From: Volvox africanus
Lineage: Eukaryota > Chlorophyta > Chlorophyceae > Chlamydomonadales > Volvocaceae
Direction of reading: 5' to 3'
DNA: 64,000 bases
Assembly: GCA_030268105.1 (NCBI GenBank)
Contig: BSDZ01000101.1
Location: forward strand, 62,001-126,000
The stretch's first letter is position 1, and each line of letters begins with the position of its first letter. Shown piece by piece: positions 1-13,400 of the stretch. The notes beneath the pieces are model-generated. The model saw nothing but the letters and a program-made list of their open reading frames with translations. It did not search any database and had not been told where the DNA came from. The translations under genes were made by a program, and so were the position numbers.

Positions 1-96
1 CCCGATGTCTCTGTACCTCGTGTCTCTCTTCCATTGGTTCCTATGCATGCACTGTCTTTCCCCTCCCAACGTGTCTGCTGCTGCCCTGCGGTCCAG

Positions 97-3000
97 GCTG
101 CGGGGAGCGGGTTCGGGAGCGGGAGCTGGCCATGGTGTGCTGGGCCGTAGGAGTGGGGGCAGTGGGGGGTGCCCCGCGGCCCCCGGACAGCTTCACCAAC
201 CGCCTGATGATGGAGGTGCAGGTGGGGAGAGGGAAGAGGGCGGCATGGCGTGTGGCCGGTGTTTTGGGGCGCAGTCGCTTGGAGGGCCTTATTGAGAGGT
301 GCCGCTGGATGTGCGAATACAGGGAGGGCGAGAGTGCGTTTCACGTACAGGGCGGCTGCATGGGGAGGTCGGAGTGAAGCACACCGACATGAGGGGGCTG
401 AAATGCAATATGATATTACTAGCAGCACACAGAAGGGTGCCCACCAGGGAATATACGCCAAGCGGATGTGTGTGTGTGTAGTCGTGTGTGTGGGTCAGAG
501 GGGTCAGAGCCAAGCGGGGAGGAAGTGGGGTCCGTGAGTGCTCATGATCAGGGAGTCGTACCCCTCTGGGTCGACCAACGATTGGAATGCGCCGTAAGTC
601 GGTGGTCCCGGAGGACAGGATGGGGAGGGAAGAGCCAGCAGGACCAGTGGATGGTGGCGAGTGGAAGAACAAATTCATTTCTTGGCCCTGACTGACGAAG
701 TCGCTCTGACGGACAATGGCGTTACTATTGAAGCCGCTGCCAGCCAGCGAGTTGGACGAGCTGCCGTTGCCACAGATGGCGCCACCCACTGTAAAGTTGT
801 GGCAGATGAAGCAGAGAAAGATAACACGATAAAAAAAGCTGGTTGATAAAAAGGGGATAGTCTACTCCTAGAACCGTTCGACGAGGTCTAAAGCTAAAGC
901 GTCCTCGGTATCATAGAGAAGATCAAACGTAATTAGGAGCAATTATTCGGGTTGTAGGTGGATTGCGAATACGTTATGGTGGCGGAGCAGCAGGGGACCG
1001 CGACTCGCAACTCCATGTCAACAGCCGGGCGCTTTACATCGCATGGAAGCTTGATGGCTGTTTCATGAACTTACCAGGGCTTGATTTATTCCTCTTCCTC
1101 ATGTTGCCTCCCTTTAATGTTGCTGCTGCACGTCAGGTTCGGCTGCCCTCCTTCGGCAGCCAGGGCCTGGCGCACATAGCCTGGGGCCTGTGCTGCTGTG
1201 ACGTCAAGCCGCCAAGGTTCTGGCTCAGGGACTTCACGATGGCGGCTAAGGTGGGAGCACGGAGCTCAGGAAGTGACCATGGGAAGGTTCCCTAGCTGTC
1301 TGCCTGGCGAGTGAAGCGTCGAGGGGAAATAGTACGCGTAGGGCCCTTCGCTTGGGTTGGTTTCCGCATGCCTCTTCCCCCTGTCCCCGCGGTTTTATGT
1401 TCTTTCGGTTCCGGAGCTTAATCCGGGTAAACCCTCGGACCCCGTTACCTCCGTCCAGGCCACGTTGCCGTACGCAAACAACGGCATGTCCTTCTCGAAC
1501 CTGCTGTGGGCCCTGGCGAACTGGCAAGGGGAGCTCCATCCGGGGGAGGAGCTGCTGGCGGCGTGTTGTAAACATGTGCGTGCGTGCGTGCGTGTCCAAG
1601 GGTGATGCGGAGGAACACAGGGCATTAGGTAGGGAAGCAAGCGAAGGGGCGTAAGTACGATAAGACACCGGCTCCAGCCAGATCCGACGTGAATAAAGTC
1701 TTTTACAAGCTTGCTGGCTGTTTGGAGCTGTGTTGTATTGGCGAAGTTCGGAGTGGATGGTATTCAGAGGGGATGGGCGCGACCAAATCGGTCCCCGTCA
1801 CCCCTGACCCCCGACGGGCATGTCGCGGATTACATGGCGTACGTCTTCCTCCTGCTGCTTTCCGTCGTACTCTCTTCGTGACCCTCCTCCGTCTTAGTGA
1901 CCTTTCAACCTACATCAGATGCGGGCTGCTTCCTGACCCCGGCCGTTGTCGCGCCGCTCACCCCTCGAAGTCTGCTCGGTGGCTCTGCACACTGGACTCG
2001 CGGGGTCTGGCGGTGACGTTGCTGGCGCTGTCCGACCTGGGGCATATCCCGCCTGTGGAGTGGGTGGGACTTGCACTGGAGACGGCGCACAGGTGGGTTT
2101 GGCAGCTCTCCGTCCTTGCATGGGAGGGTGTATGGGAATGGTGTATGCGGTGGGAGGGCGACGGATTCGCGGACCCAGCCAAATTGTGCACGGAGCAGCA
2201 GCAGCAGCAGCAGCAGGATCTCAGTGCCTTTCATTGCTGTATCCAGTAGCTATGTACGGCAACCTACGAAAACGAATAATGAATTAAAGTGGATAGATAG
2301 CTAAAGCTGACACATATCAAAGAGAAGTGGCAGGTCCTTGGTATCTAGTAACTGCGTAGTTTGATGTGATGCGCTGATTAGGGGCATCACAGCGTGTAAG
2401 ACGTGTGTGTGTCATAGCCCTTACAACGCCCCGTAAATACCCGTTGCCGAAGGGGGCGTGAAACACCCGGGGTGTCTGGGGGATCGCAAGGAACGGCGAG
2501 GCCACAGCCCTAAAGCTCACAGCTTTGTGGGGGTTGCAGTGCAAAGGGAAGTTGCACGTCTGCGTCCACTGCCGCCATAACCGGGCGGGAACCAGAGACC
2601 AGCGGGGCGGCGGGGTGGCGGGGTGGCGGGACCGAATGAGGCAGCCGAGATCGGCACCGTGCGGATGGGCGTCGCATATGTTGATTGGACTTTTCGGATG
2701 ACCCCTGGTGCTCCCTCTGTGTGCATTAACGTCCCCTCCGCCCGCCGCTCCTCGTCTCCCCCTTCGCGACACCCCGGGGACTGTGATGGTCGTACGCCTC
2801 AATACCGCCCCCCGCTCCCTCCCGTCCCCAATGTGGCGAATATTCGGTACTGCAACTGCGACGGTCCGTATGTTGTGTACGTCTGCATGGCGCTAGGAAG
2901 CTGACAACAACGGACCCTTCTTCAGCCGTGGCGATATTGTGGGCGATCAGTCGATTTGAACGGCAGCGCGCTGCAACTGCAGCGGCGGCTGCGGCTGAAG

Positions 3001-4584
3001 CCGCCGCCATGGCCGCCACAGGCGCCAATGCTGCCGCCGCGGCCGCGGTGCCACTGCCTCCGCGGCGGCGCCGCTTGACGAGCCTGACGCCTGAGGAGCT
3101 ATTGCTGGTGGCGGACGACATCGGGTTTGGGTTTGGGCTCGACGCCGACGGCCGCACCCTGGGTTCCGCGGGCACACCACTGGCACTGCGCCCGCCTCGC
3201 AAGTGGCTGGTGCGGTACTACCCGTTGATCAAGGTTGGCGAGACTTGGGTGTTGTGTTTTTGGGCTCATGGGGACTTTGTTAAGCAACAGAACCGGGCTC
3301 AGTAACCCACAGTGAGGGCAGTTGGAACTCGACCCAAGCTGGAGACCTGTTCGTTTGCAGCTGCAAGGCGGCCGTGCCGCTACTCGACTAGGATGACATG
3401 TGGGTTGGGAGAAAGGCCACCCGCGGCGGCGTCTGGGTGCGGTTAAACGTATTACGGCCGTAGCAAGCAATGTAAGAGAGAATGGGTAGCGGCGCTGAAT
3501 TCATGGCGACAGACCCCCGTCCCTTGAGGTTTGCCATGTAATAGGAGGGTGGAGGCCGGGAGACCATGCCGTCACTCGTCTTTGGTCTCCTTACGACACG
3601 AGGCTTCCAAAGCCCCACCCTTGTTCGGCCGGCACTTTCCCCGCAGGACTTTGCTATGGCGGCAGCAGGCGTGGTGCCAACGGCTGCATCACGACGAAGC
3701 TCAATGAAAACATCGACGCCATTGACCGCATCACTGGGGCGCGGCGCCTCCATCCCCGACTCAACTGAGGTGGCGACCGATGCAGTGGCGACCCCTTCAC
3801 GCTTCGCTTTCGCGGGTTTGGACACCAACCAGATGCTGGACCTCGCTGGTGAGTCTGTGAGACGGGTGAAGTGATTTGCCATACTCCATAGGGAGTGTGG
3901 TTTTCACTGTGTGTTTCGATGTTGACGGTACTGGTTATTGGAGGACGCAGGGGGCATCACTTGCACCAGGGGCACCAGCTTGTGCTAGCGGGTTCGCATG
4001 GCAGGACGTGTGGGTTTGATGAAGCATGGGGGCCTCGACATGGGCACGGCTTGGGCCCACGATGTTAGTGAAAAAACGTTGCCCAGCGACCAATCACTGG
4101 GCTTCGGCTACGAAACCATCTAACAGTTCACCGTTGAGATCTCGTATCGCATGAACGGTCTACAGATGTCAATGCCATCCTTGCACATTGACTGGGTCAG
4201 CCGCGGCCGCCCACCCAACCCTTGCAATCCCGTAAGGTTGCAGAAAGTTAAATTGTACGAGCTACTCCCGGTGAAGCGTTTGAACGTTTATCCCTTTCTA
4301 TGCACGTTTCGTCTGAGGAATGGCAAACGGCTTGTTTGCGACGATATTTTGCAGTGGCACTGGCGGACTTGTACGTGTACCCGGGGGACACTTGGATGGC
4401 GGCGCATGAGGCCCACATGGCACTGACTGGTGGTGGTGGCGGCGGCAGTGGCCGGAATGGTAGTGGCAGTGGTAGCCGCGGCAGCTTGACACCGTACCAA
4501 CTAAAGCTGCTGATGGCCTCGTACGCAGCCTTGGATGATACAGCAGAGGAGTACGCAGCACCACGGGCAGGGGAGATGTATTGA
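97..4584 (+). CDS. OPR/FASTK-like helical-repeat protein, 3' part of gene (partly resolved)
   Basis: Exons that join in phase: 97-221, 1137-1250, 1459-1575, 1971-2092; then 2926-3233, 3647-3848 and a last exon near 4315-4584. The first four give a continuous peptide with repeated helical motifs of the type 'GLAHIAWGLCC', 'SFSNLLWALANW' and 'LAVTLLALSDLG'; 2926 onward has 'VAILWAISRF'. The L-WAL pattern recurring about every 38-40 residues is typical of octotricopeptide-repeat/FASTK-like proteins, which in green algae bind organelle transcripts and act in their maturation, stability or translation; that role is inferred. Phase does not match between 2092 and 2926, or between 3848 and the last exon, so at least two exons are missing from this model. 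Poly-Ala (about 2970-3050) and Gly-rich (about 4430-4475) stretches are lineage-typical insertions. No RAP domain is visible before the TGA at 4582. The 5' end lies outside the window. A TGTAA motif at 4964-4968 may be the polyadenylation signal. Confidence 0.6.
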
Positions 4585-5672
4585 GGCGCGGGAAGGGGAG
4601 ACGATTAGTTACCCTACGCCCAGACACCATGGAGGGACGGGACGGCGGAGGGACCGTGGGATGCCCGGGGGCGAGAATGCAAATTCCCTTTACAGGGTAT
4701 CCCATGGCAGGAGTCGTGGCCAGAGTTCTGGAGCCCAAGAAGTCACGCGTGTATTTGCACAGAACGTTTACGGGGATGTTGCCAATTCCGCAGGCTGCAG
4801 ACACGTGTGGTCTCTAGAGACGTAGCAGTCGTAACGGTGTGCGGTTCAGGAGATGCACGGCAACAAAAGGGAGGGTGAGACATCCGTGGTGCGGAGGCCA
4901 TTTACATACAAATGTACAAGGATTCAAAATTTCCTGCTGGTACAGGAAAGAGAGCCTGTAGGTTGTAATCTGTTTTGAGACTGATTTAAGTAGGACGCAT
5001 GGATCCTGGTTTGCGTGCAGTGGCCAATGCTGGTCATAGTCGTGGTTATCCACATCTGCTTTATTCCGTATTGTAATCATTTCTGGTCGGTCGGATCATC
5101 CGTGTGCTGGAGAGCGCTGCCGTCGCTTTTACACTCTAACAGCAGGGCGGCTGCTTGCGGAAATGAATACAATCGTCCAGGCGACCATAACGTCGCGCCG
5201 TCTCAGGAAACCCCAGTTGCAAGTTGCAGGGCAAATGGTACATGGTACTCGTCATCATCTCAACTCTCTTGTCAAACAAATCCCTTGTCATACCTGGTTC
5301 TCGACTCATACAAACGAGGAAACAGCAGCAGCAATTTAACTGAACGACGAAACATCCCAGCTGACGCATACGTGCAAACGACCATGTACATGTAGGCACA
5401 TGATTCCCGAAACAAAAGTTATTATACATTACGGTGCTCATGGCTTGGCCCCATCATTCGATAGCGACCAAAGCGCGCCAAGTCGCGAAGCCTGAATACC
5501 AGGGTACCCTGCTACTCGGCAGAAATAACAATCTTTATCGCTCATGAAAAGAATTGGGACACTTCTGAACAGTATTGCACGGTGTCCTTCGCGTAGTTGT
5601 TTATCAATGCCGGTACCCTCTATAGCTCAAGTCCAGCTGCGTCCCACGCTGTGCAAGTGCGTAATAGGCTCC
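4585..5672. other. Intergenic / convergent 3' ends
   Basis: Lies between the stop of the plus-strand OPR-like gene and the stop of the minus-strand gene ending at 5673, so it should hold both 3' UTRs. Short open frames on both strands show no recognisable motif or in-phase exon chain. No other feature seen. Confidence 0.5.
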
Positions 5673-7355
5673 CTAACGGTGGTTGCCATTGCCATAAGTG
5701 CCGTAGGTGGGTGGCTGTGATGCTATTGGCAATGACGACTGGGTGGGTGGGCCGTTGGCATACACCGGCACCGGGGGAGCTCGGCTGCTGGTCGTCATTG
5801 GGGGCTGCCAGGTGGCGGCCAGACGAGATGAAGGAACACTCTGGACAGATGGCTGTGGCACTGTGACGGCCTCTGACGACGGCGGACTCGTCTCCGTGCT
5901 TGACACCGGCAGCACCGACACAGCATTCCCACTTGTCATTACGCTGATGAACACGAGATTGCTGGCGGGTAGTGCGAGTGCCTGAAGACAACGCGCGTTC
6001 GCAGGGAGAGGAAATCGTTGCCCTAAACAATTGGCGTGAGGTTGCAGGTTGAGACATTTGGAGGAACTGGAACGGTCGACTGTCGATAACACCTTGTTAG
6101 GACTCATGCCGCCGACACACATCTATCCCGTCAATCCCGTTCTACAAGCATGATCCCCCACCAAGCTCCCCTTCCTCTCATGGTCTTTACCACATATTGG
6201 TGCCAACATCGATAAACCCATGCAGTTCCCCACCTGGGACATCGCCCCCAGGAGTACAAGGGAGCTTGACTGCAGCTGAGATGCAGCCACCTCTGGCGTA
6301 AGCACCACGTCAGAAGAGGATTCCGCCAGCGTGGTGCTCTCTGCCCCGGGTGGCAGAACCAAGAAGGTCAGCACAATGGAGATGCCGTTGCCGAGGTCTG
6401 CAGGCCACATCGCAAACAGGGATTCTCACACTAATTCAGTGATGAGAAATACAAGGTTCCAGGAAATGATGGAATAGCCGCTTGAAGACACATAGCAGTC
6501 TTACATGCAATGACGATAATAAAAGTCCCGCCTTTCCAGTCACGCAGGCTGCTCTCAAGCAAATCCCGTTAACCTCGGCAAGGCCAATTGCGCTGAAAAC
6601 CATTTTTATAGATAAAACATCTTAAGAAGCGCCAGACATAGTGATCACGTAAACCCATATACACGCCATGGCTGCGTGCTATGTGTGGTGCTGCCGCGCT
6701 TAAACGTACCAATAGACAGCATCCGCAAAAATCGGCGATTCCCAGATGTTGAACTGGCTGGCAGGTTGTACATTTTGGAGTCGCACTGCACGGACTGAAT
6801 CGCGACTTGGCTCTGCTGAATACCCAAAATCGAGGAGATACTGACTTGGAGCTTCGTCCCGTAGCTCGCAAGGTAATCCAAATCGGCAAAATTTTCGCAA
6901 AGCTGGGACAGATTTTGAGCCTGAAGGTGTTGGAATGATTAACCGAAATACGTTGGGTTTGCGATCATCGGGGTGTGAGGTTTCGTTCGAGCGCAAGCGA
7001 AACCGCGACAGCAGGGGACGAAAGCAAACATAATACCTGGAAAGTCAAGGTAAAGCTCAAGGCTCGACCAGAAGGCTCATCATCCTGTGGTAGTAAGAGA
7101 CATAATCGCATGATGAGTAATGTACATTCTTCCCAGTTCGCAAGTCCGTCTAGAAGCGCAGAATCCATGTCTCACGTTATCTTTTTGTTCGTGCTGCGAG
7201 GATATAATTGGCCCCACGATGACCGCTACGATGCTGCCGACGACAACGAGGGCAATGAGTGCCGATGTTGCTGGCCTTTCCTGCACCTGTGCGGCTCGCG
7301 GCGATGTGTGCCAAGCACAAGGCGGCCATGGGAAGGTGAGGCAGCAAGAACGCAT
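5673..7355 (-). CDS. Single-pass membrane protein with extracellular-type module (unrecognised)
   Basis: Five exons join in phase: 7355-7176, 7084-7037, 6920-6710, 6397-6234, 5981-5673, all GT..AG, totalling 912 nt (303 aa plus stop). The N-terminal exon holds one hydrophobic segment (residues about 31-49, 'ALIALVVVGSIVAVIV'), a possible signal anchor. Residues about 61-240 form an alternating pattern ('LSFTLTFQ', 'LQVSISSILGIQQSQVAIQ', then Arg-rich 'NRRFLRML', then 'ISIVLTFLVLPPG', 'NLVFISVMT'). The last 80 residues are Pro/Ser/Thr-rich and end in 'YGTYGNGNHR'. The same order of elements occurs in the C-terminal part of the metallopeptidase gene upstream on this strand (about 11390-11820), so the two may be related by partial duplication. 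No family assigned. The start ATG at 7355 is the first in frame, but an additional upstream exon cannot be ruled out. Function unknown; surface or cell-wall localisation is a guess. Confidence 0.6.
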
Positions 7356-10300
7356 GGTGAAATAGATATAATAACATGCGTACTTGGGAATTAAGGCAAT
7401 TCACTTACGAAACGGGTCTTTTCATTTTAACACGCCGATCCATTACAATGAAGGGTTGCCATCCCGCGTACTTACCCATGACTTGAATTTCTCGCAGCGT
7501 GTGCGACCCGTTTGGGTCAGGGGAGTTTCATCATCATCAGCCGCTGCATACTGGGAGCTGCGTTTGTCCCACATGGAACTTGGTAAGCCGAATGAGCGGA
7601 AAATTTTGCAATTATAATATTGAATCCTCCAAAGTTAAGCTCATAAGGTATCTATACATAGTTTCGTCAGAACCTCTGGATTTGTAGAAGCTGCGTACGG
7701 ACGGGGAAAGCGGTTGATGTCGATCTTGTCACCGCGTTTCGCATCTAACCGTACACTGCCAAATAATAATTTTGAACATTCAGATTAAATAAATTTTATT
7801 TTTGTAATGGCATGTTCCAGAGGAGTTATCTCATCTGCATCACTTTTCAGCATGTACGGTTTACGAGGTTGACCGTTAGACTTTACAGCTAGATTTTAAG
7901 AGATGAGACAGGCTGGGTATTTTCCGGAAGGGAAAATGCCTGCGGTCATGAGCTTGGGTAAACAGCGTAGACTGGCCAAGGCACTTTATGAAACCAATTT
8001 CGGTAAGGCGAGACGGTATAACGTTTCGTAATACCGCTTCTTCTCTTTTCACATTGTTGTTGTTAATTGGTATCTTAAATTTTTTCTTTTTATTATAAAT
8101 ACTTGTTTGGTCTTGTGTGTTTTCTGTGTCTTGCGGTCCGGTACTTTAGTATATACGAGAGGCGAACGCGCGTTCGTATATGCAAGAACGCGAACGCAGG
8201 TGTCGGCGCGTCGACCCGTGATGATAAAATGCTAAGGTCCATTACCGTAATCTGAACTTGCAGAGTCAGTTTGTTCAAGTCTTTGTCGCTTGCGGACCTC
8301 ACTTGTAAGGAAGCCTCGTCGATCGCCGCTGCACCTCATCCGGTTAACAGTTCCGGACCTTACGAGTTCTCAAGACGTGTAATCATCATCATCATCAGCT
8401 TTCAAGCCTTAATGACGTCACCCTCTCCACCCTGTTTTGGATTATGACAGTATGATGGATCAAAACTGACAGGCACTACATAATGTGATAGTAAGCTTTC
8501 GGGGGACAAAGCAAGTAAAGGCCATGCCTATAAGCTGACAGGACCCAAGAACCTAATTCCTTAAACCGTCCTTGAAGCCGCAAACATTTATGCTCTCCAA
8601 ACCATATGTCAATGGGACACATCAAAAAGCTACTTTGCAGTGCTCAGCCAAAGGGCCCTACGATTTCAGCAGGTTCCAGCACGCAAAAAGTGTTTGACTT
8701 TGGGAATGCCATTTTTTAATCAAACAAACCATGACAAGTCGCTGACAAGTAAGCCCAACCCTCGAGAGGGAAGCAATCTGGGGAAAAAGGACTCCTCAAG
8801 TTCCCAATGTTGGGTGGGTCTTTCCCTTAATGTCACACTACCTTGCTGAAAGGATGTCTTACGCCCACCGGGTTTACGGAGACCTTCACGGACAGCAAAC
8901 CATACCTTATCCATGGCACTTATAATGTATGTTGGATCATATGAATCGTACTGCCGTGGGCGAGCTAGTTTAGCGAGACAAAAGAGAAAATAAATGGGTA
9001 GACGTGCTGCAGCTGCGATGAATCCTGAGGCTGTCCTTCAATGACAGCATGGTAGATGGCATCACCACCGCCCCACCCTTGACGAACCCTCGGACATCCC
9101 ATCCCGTGCTGCGCACAATGCGCCATCATTACACGCACCATTCTTCTCAGAATAAGCCCTGCGGCATCGACCATGTATTTGCCACAGTCTACAGCGCCTT
9201 TCAGCACCCGTCCAAGCCACATTTTGCAAGGCAAACCGCCCACCTGCTAGCTCCGTCCATCTGGCGCAACTCGCAGCCACCGAGGCAGGCACCCTGTCGT
9301 CAAGCAAATTAAGCTCTAAATCGCGTGATTGAATAATCTTTTTACCAGCTGAGACCAAACAAAGCTAAGACCGGTGCAAAGAAGTGGTCTATTGCCGGGG
9401 ATGTTCCGCATGTTTTAAGCATCATCACACACATGACTGGATCTCTATGTCTCTTCGCGTCCGCCATTAGCTCCTTTTTGCCCCCATACGCACACCTTCA
9501 CAAAAGTACACCGCGCAAAACACCCTGGAGAGAATGACTGTGATGGCATACACTTAGGGTTACGTGAATACTGCGAATTATGTACCGCGTAATTTAGTCC
9601 ATTCAACAGAACATTTAAATGAACATCGCCGTGATATATGTGACATCGCCCTAGGCATCTTAACCTGCAGTTACCTGTCGTGTTATGAATTGAGTAACGG
9701 TGCCCTCTACCTTACGAATCTCGGACCTACACATCATACGGAATACCGCCACCACTGCCCCGCGCCGTACGTCAGCGGATGTTGTATCACGGGAGAAGAA
9801 ACATCTCGTTGGTGGTATCATATACATGCATCAATAAGCTGGACCACAATTGGGCACCTGCGCAAGATCATTTCTGAAATCTGGATGCCTGACACGCAAC
9901 CGAAATACCTTCCTTACGTTTTCCCATCATCTAAGCTGTGTGCATCCTCCGCACAATTAGCAAGAATAACCCGCATTGCCCGCAACACACCATCCGACTG
10001 AACCTCCACCTTTCTACCATCATCTTTCATGACACCCGCTCCGATCCTTCTCGTCACTATTTCGCACTTCTCGTGAATCTGCCACGCACGCTTGACAGGA
10101 GCAGCACGCATACGTCTACCCTAGCTACCTTGCCAAGCGCCAGTCTCGGCAGCAATTGGACGTCTATTTACAGCGACTACAGCCCGCTAACGAGCACATT
10201 AAGGGACGCTACCCTGCCCCAGAAGTAGATGATTACTTGACACGAGTCACATGACGTTGACCATCGCGCGACAGGTCAAATTGGAGGATTTGCAGCGTGG

Positions 10301-10434
10301 CAATCCTCGCAAATGCCAAACCTGCGTAAAATAACATAATCACAAGTGTCTCAAAGCGGCGCTGCAGTCTCACCGCATAACCTGCTGCCTCAACACAGCG
10401 CGACAGGAAGGTAAGCGCCACAAAGCGCCGTACC
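7356..10434. other. 3 kb with no supported gene
   Basis: Contains the presumed promoter of the gene starting at 7355 and the 3' UTR of the metallopeptidase gene ending at 10435. Several open frames exist (for example minus strand 8965-9243 and 9914-10111, plus strand 9564-10001), but none has a recognisable motif, a convincing start, or exons that join in phase. The stretch 7740-8110 is AT-rich. Confidence 0.4.
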
Positions 10435-13400
10435 TCATGAGCGCAGCCTATCCTCGGTCCCCGAGTACAGAGGCGAAAGCTGCCCCATCCCTCCATGCTG
10501 ATTCGAAAATGGGTACTGTTGCTGCGACGGTGGCGGCTGCGAGGATGCCGGTGTTGCAGCACGTGCACTGTAATAGCTGAACTCCGGGTTATCTGTCGTG
10601 GAGCCCTGCTGACCATTCGGCCACAGCGCATTTCCCTGCATCGTAAAAGGATTTGCCGATGGCCACGGCAAAACGCCTGCGCTGCCCTGGCCGAGGCCGC
10701 AACTCCCGATGCTATATGGCTGGTGCGGAGACAACCGCGCGCCGTGGTCATTGTCGGCAAAGACGTCAGCGAAGCCGTCAAGATTGGTGAATTCATAACT
10801 GCCCCCGAAGTCACCACGAACGGCAGCAGTGGAGTGTTGATAAACATTTGCACGATCACTGCTTGCGCTGCGCCGGGAGCGCAACACTAAAACGGTAATG
10901 ACCGCACTTACAATGCCGACAACCGCTACGGCGCCGACGGCCAGGCCGACGATCACAACCTTACGGGTACGACTTGCGTCAGCCCTACTGGATGGTTCCA
11001 AAGTGGTCAGGGATTCTGACGACGGCGGCGATGTGACCCTAGCCTGCAGTGTCAAGAGGCAAATAAACGGCAAATAAAAAAAGGAATTCCCCACAGGAAC
11101 ACAATTAGAGGGGAGACGTATTTGATTAAGTGGAGGTGGAGACTGATCCTGATGACAAACAGGAAGGTTAAATTGTATCCCGGGGTACTCCTGACCAAGG
11201 TACGAGTTTGGGCGATAGGGAGGCAGCGCCTTGAGAGCTCAGGGCGCAAAACCGAGGCGTCCGTGTCCCGATTGCAAATATATGTTTTCAGCAGGGGCGA
11301 AACAACGCGAACATTATCAAGATCAGGTTTAGACCTCCGTGAATATTAGCACACACCGTAACAATACACACCTGTGAAAGGACGGTCTCGACGCTGATGC
11401 CGGATGGAAGCACGAAAAAGCCCGTGTCCGCCAGCTGTGAAATCAGTTGATTTCGCGCCGTCTCATTATTCCTCAACCGCTCCAGGAGCAGCTCTATTGG
11501 CTGGGAGTTGCTCGGCGTTATCAACGCCATTGCGATTGCCGCCGCAACTGGCGGTGGCGGCGGCGATGACGTCTGCTGCAGTCCACGGCGGCGGCGACTG
11601 GCCACCGTCGCGTCGAATGAATCACCAGCGACCGTGCCATTGCTGTTGCCAGGGACGTCGCGGGTGCCGTCAACGATATTCGTAATGACCACCGCTTTCC
11701 TATTTAGGCCGGCCCAGCTTGCAATGGTAGCCTGAAGCTGCACAATTCGCGCCCTGACCTCGCTCGCCGTATTGTTCATAGACAGTGCCAACTGCACCAA
11801 TTGCACCCACGGCAGCGTCGGCGGGCTCATGTTGCCAGTTCCGTTCCCGCCCGATGATGCGTCATTAGAACCCGAATCTGTCACCGCCTGGCCGGTGATC
11901 AGGCTGAAGCCGCAGTCGGCGCCGGTATACGCGAGGCGGCAGTAGCAGGTGCCGTCAAGACACTCGCCGCCAGTTGGATTGCAGGCGGACGTAGAGCAGG
12001 ACTGAGTGGAGCACAGGTCCCTGGCGGAGGGGCAGGGCCCAATGCGTCCAGCACTATAGCGGCTAGGCAGCAGCTGGGCTAGGTTGAGGTACTTGCCCGC
12101 AGGACACTCAAACTGCTGACCTAGCAACTTGACGAACACTTTTGACCCATCTGCGGAGCAGTTGGTGTCGAAGCAGGCGGCATCGGAACTCCCGTCGATG
12201 CCTGGATGCAGCGGAACGAAAAGGGACAGCGGAGTGTTGAGTTGTCTAGAACGAATCATAAAGACAGGGGGGACGGAAGGGGAGTGGTGGCACGAAGTGA
12301 TTAGTGCAAATAAGTGAGAGCTAAATGGAGAACTCCCTGACAGCCATCGTCTATGGTCAGTGTTTGGCGCAGTCGCTTGGGTTTGCATGCGTGTAAGGTC
12401 TGGATTCGAGGAGCCCGGGAGAGGACATGCACGGAGAGGCGACACAAGGTGCATCGTGGTCGCGCCCGCCGGCAGCCCTTCTGCACCGCCCCAGCGCTCC
12501 AAGTCCAAGGTGAGGTGCCGCATCTTTCATCCCTATCCCTACCTCACCACCCATGCAGACTATTACTGCTACCCACCCTGCTGGTAAGTTGGGGCGGGCA
12601 GCCGTATTCCGCAGGGTACGTTGCAAGTTGAACGCCACCCCACAGAACAGGTCAAATTAGTACAACGGTGACTCACGCAAGCCGATCGTTCCTCATCAAT
12701 CCCCCCAAATCACCCAACCTACAGCCGCATCAAACACTCGCCCACTGCCAGCACCCCAGCCATACAGCAACACACTGTACCCTGCATCTCACCCGTGCCA
12801 GGGTAGGTGAAGCGGCTGTATGCGACATAGGCCTGGAAGCGGTAAACCACCGGCAAGCAGCGGCCGGAAGGGGTGCCGAGACCCCAGCCAAACACCGTGG
12901 GCTGGTCATTAGGAGCATCGGCGGCTGGGGGAAGGAGTCAGGGATGGGAATGACGAATGCAGGCAAGGGGCGGCTGATGGGTTAACGGGTAAAGGAAGTA
13001 AGCTTACGAGGTAGGTTTAGGGATTGGGGCATGGCAACGAGAAAAAGCAACAAAGAGGTCGACAAAAGCCCGAGAGCAACAAGATTAAACCCCGCTGCCA
13101 CTGGAAGGTAGAGATGGCGCACGCATACGGTGATATCTAGGTCCCAATCAGGTATTAGTTTGCAACCAAGTCGCAGGGGCGATCACGCGCAGGCAGGTAC
13201 ATGAACCCAGCTACAAACAGGCAGACCCAACGGGCTTCGCAGACCAATTCCTGACACTCGCCCACTGCCTGCCGGGCAACGAACCCATCCAGCAACCACC
13301 CGTTCAACTACCAACCCAACCACCTACTACCAACCACCTACTAAGGCACGTCTCCTTCGCATTACGTGACAGCACCAGTCCGCATCCGCCCGTGAAATTG

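Noticed and set aside
11404..11735. Plus-strand frames opposite the metallopeptidase
   Set aside because: They are antisense shadows of a GC-rich exon whose minus-strand frame has clear motifs and fits in phase.
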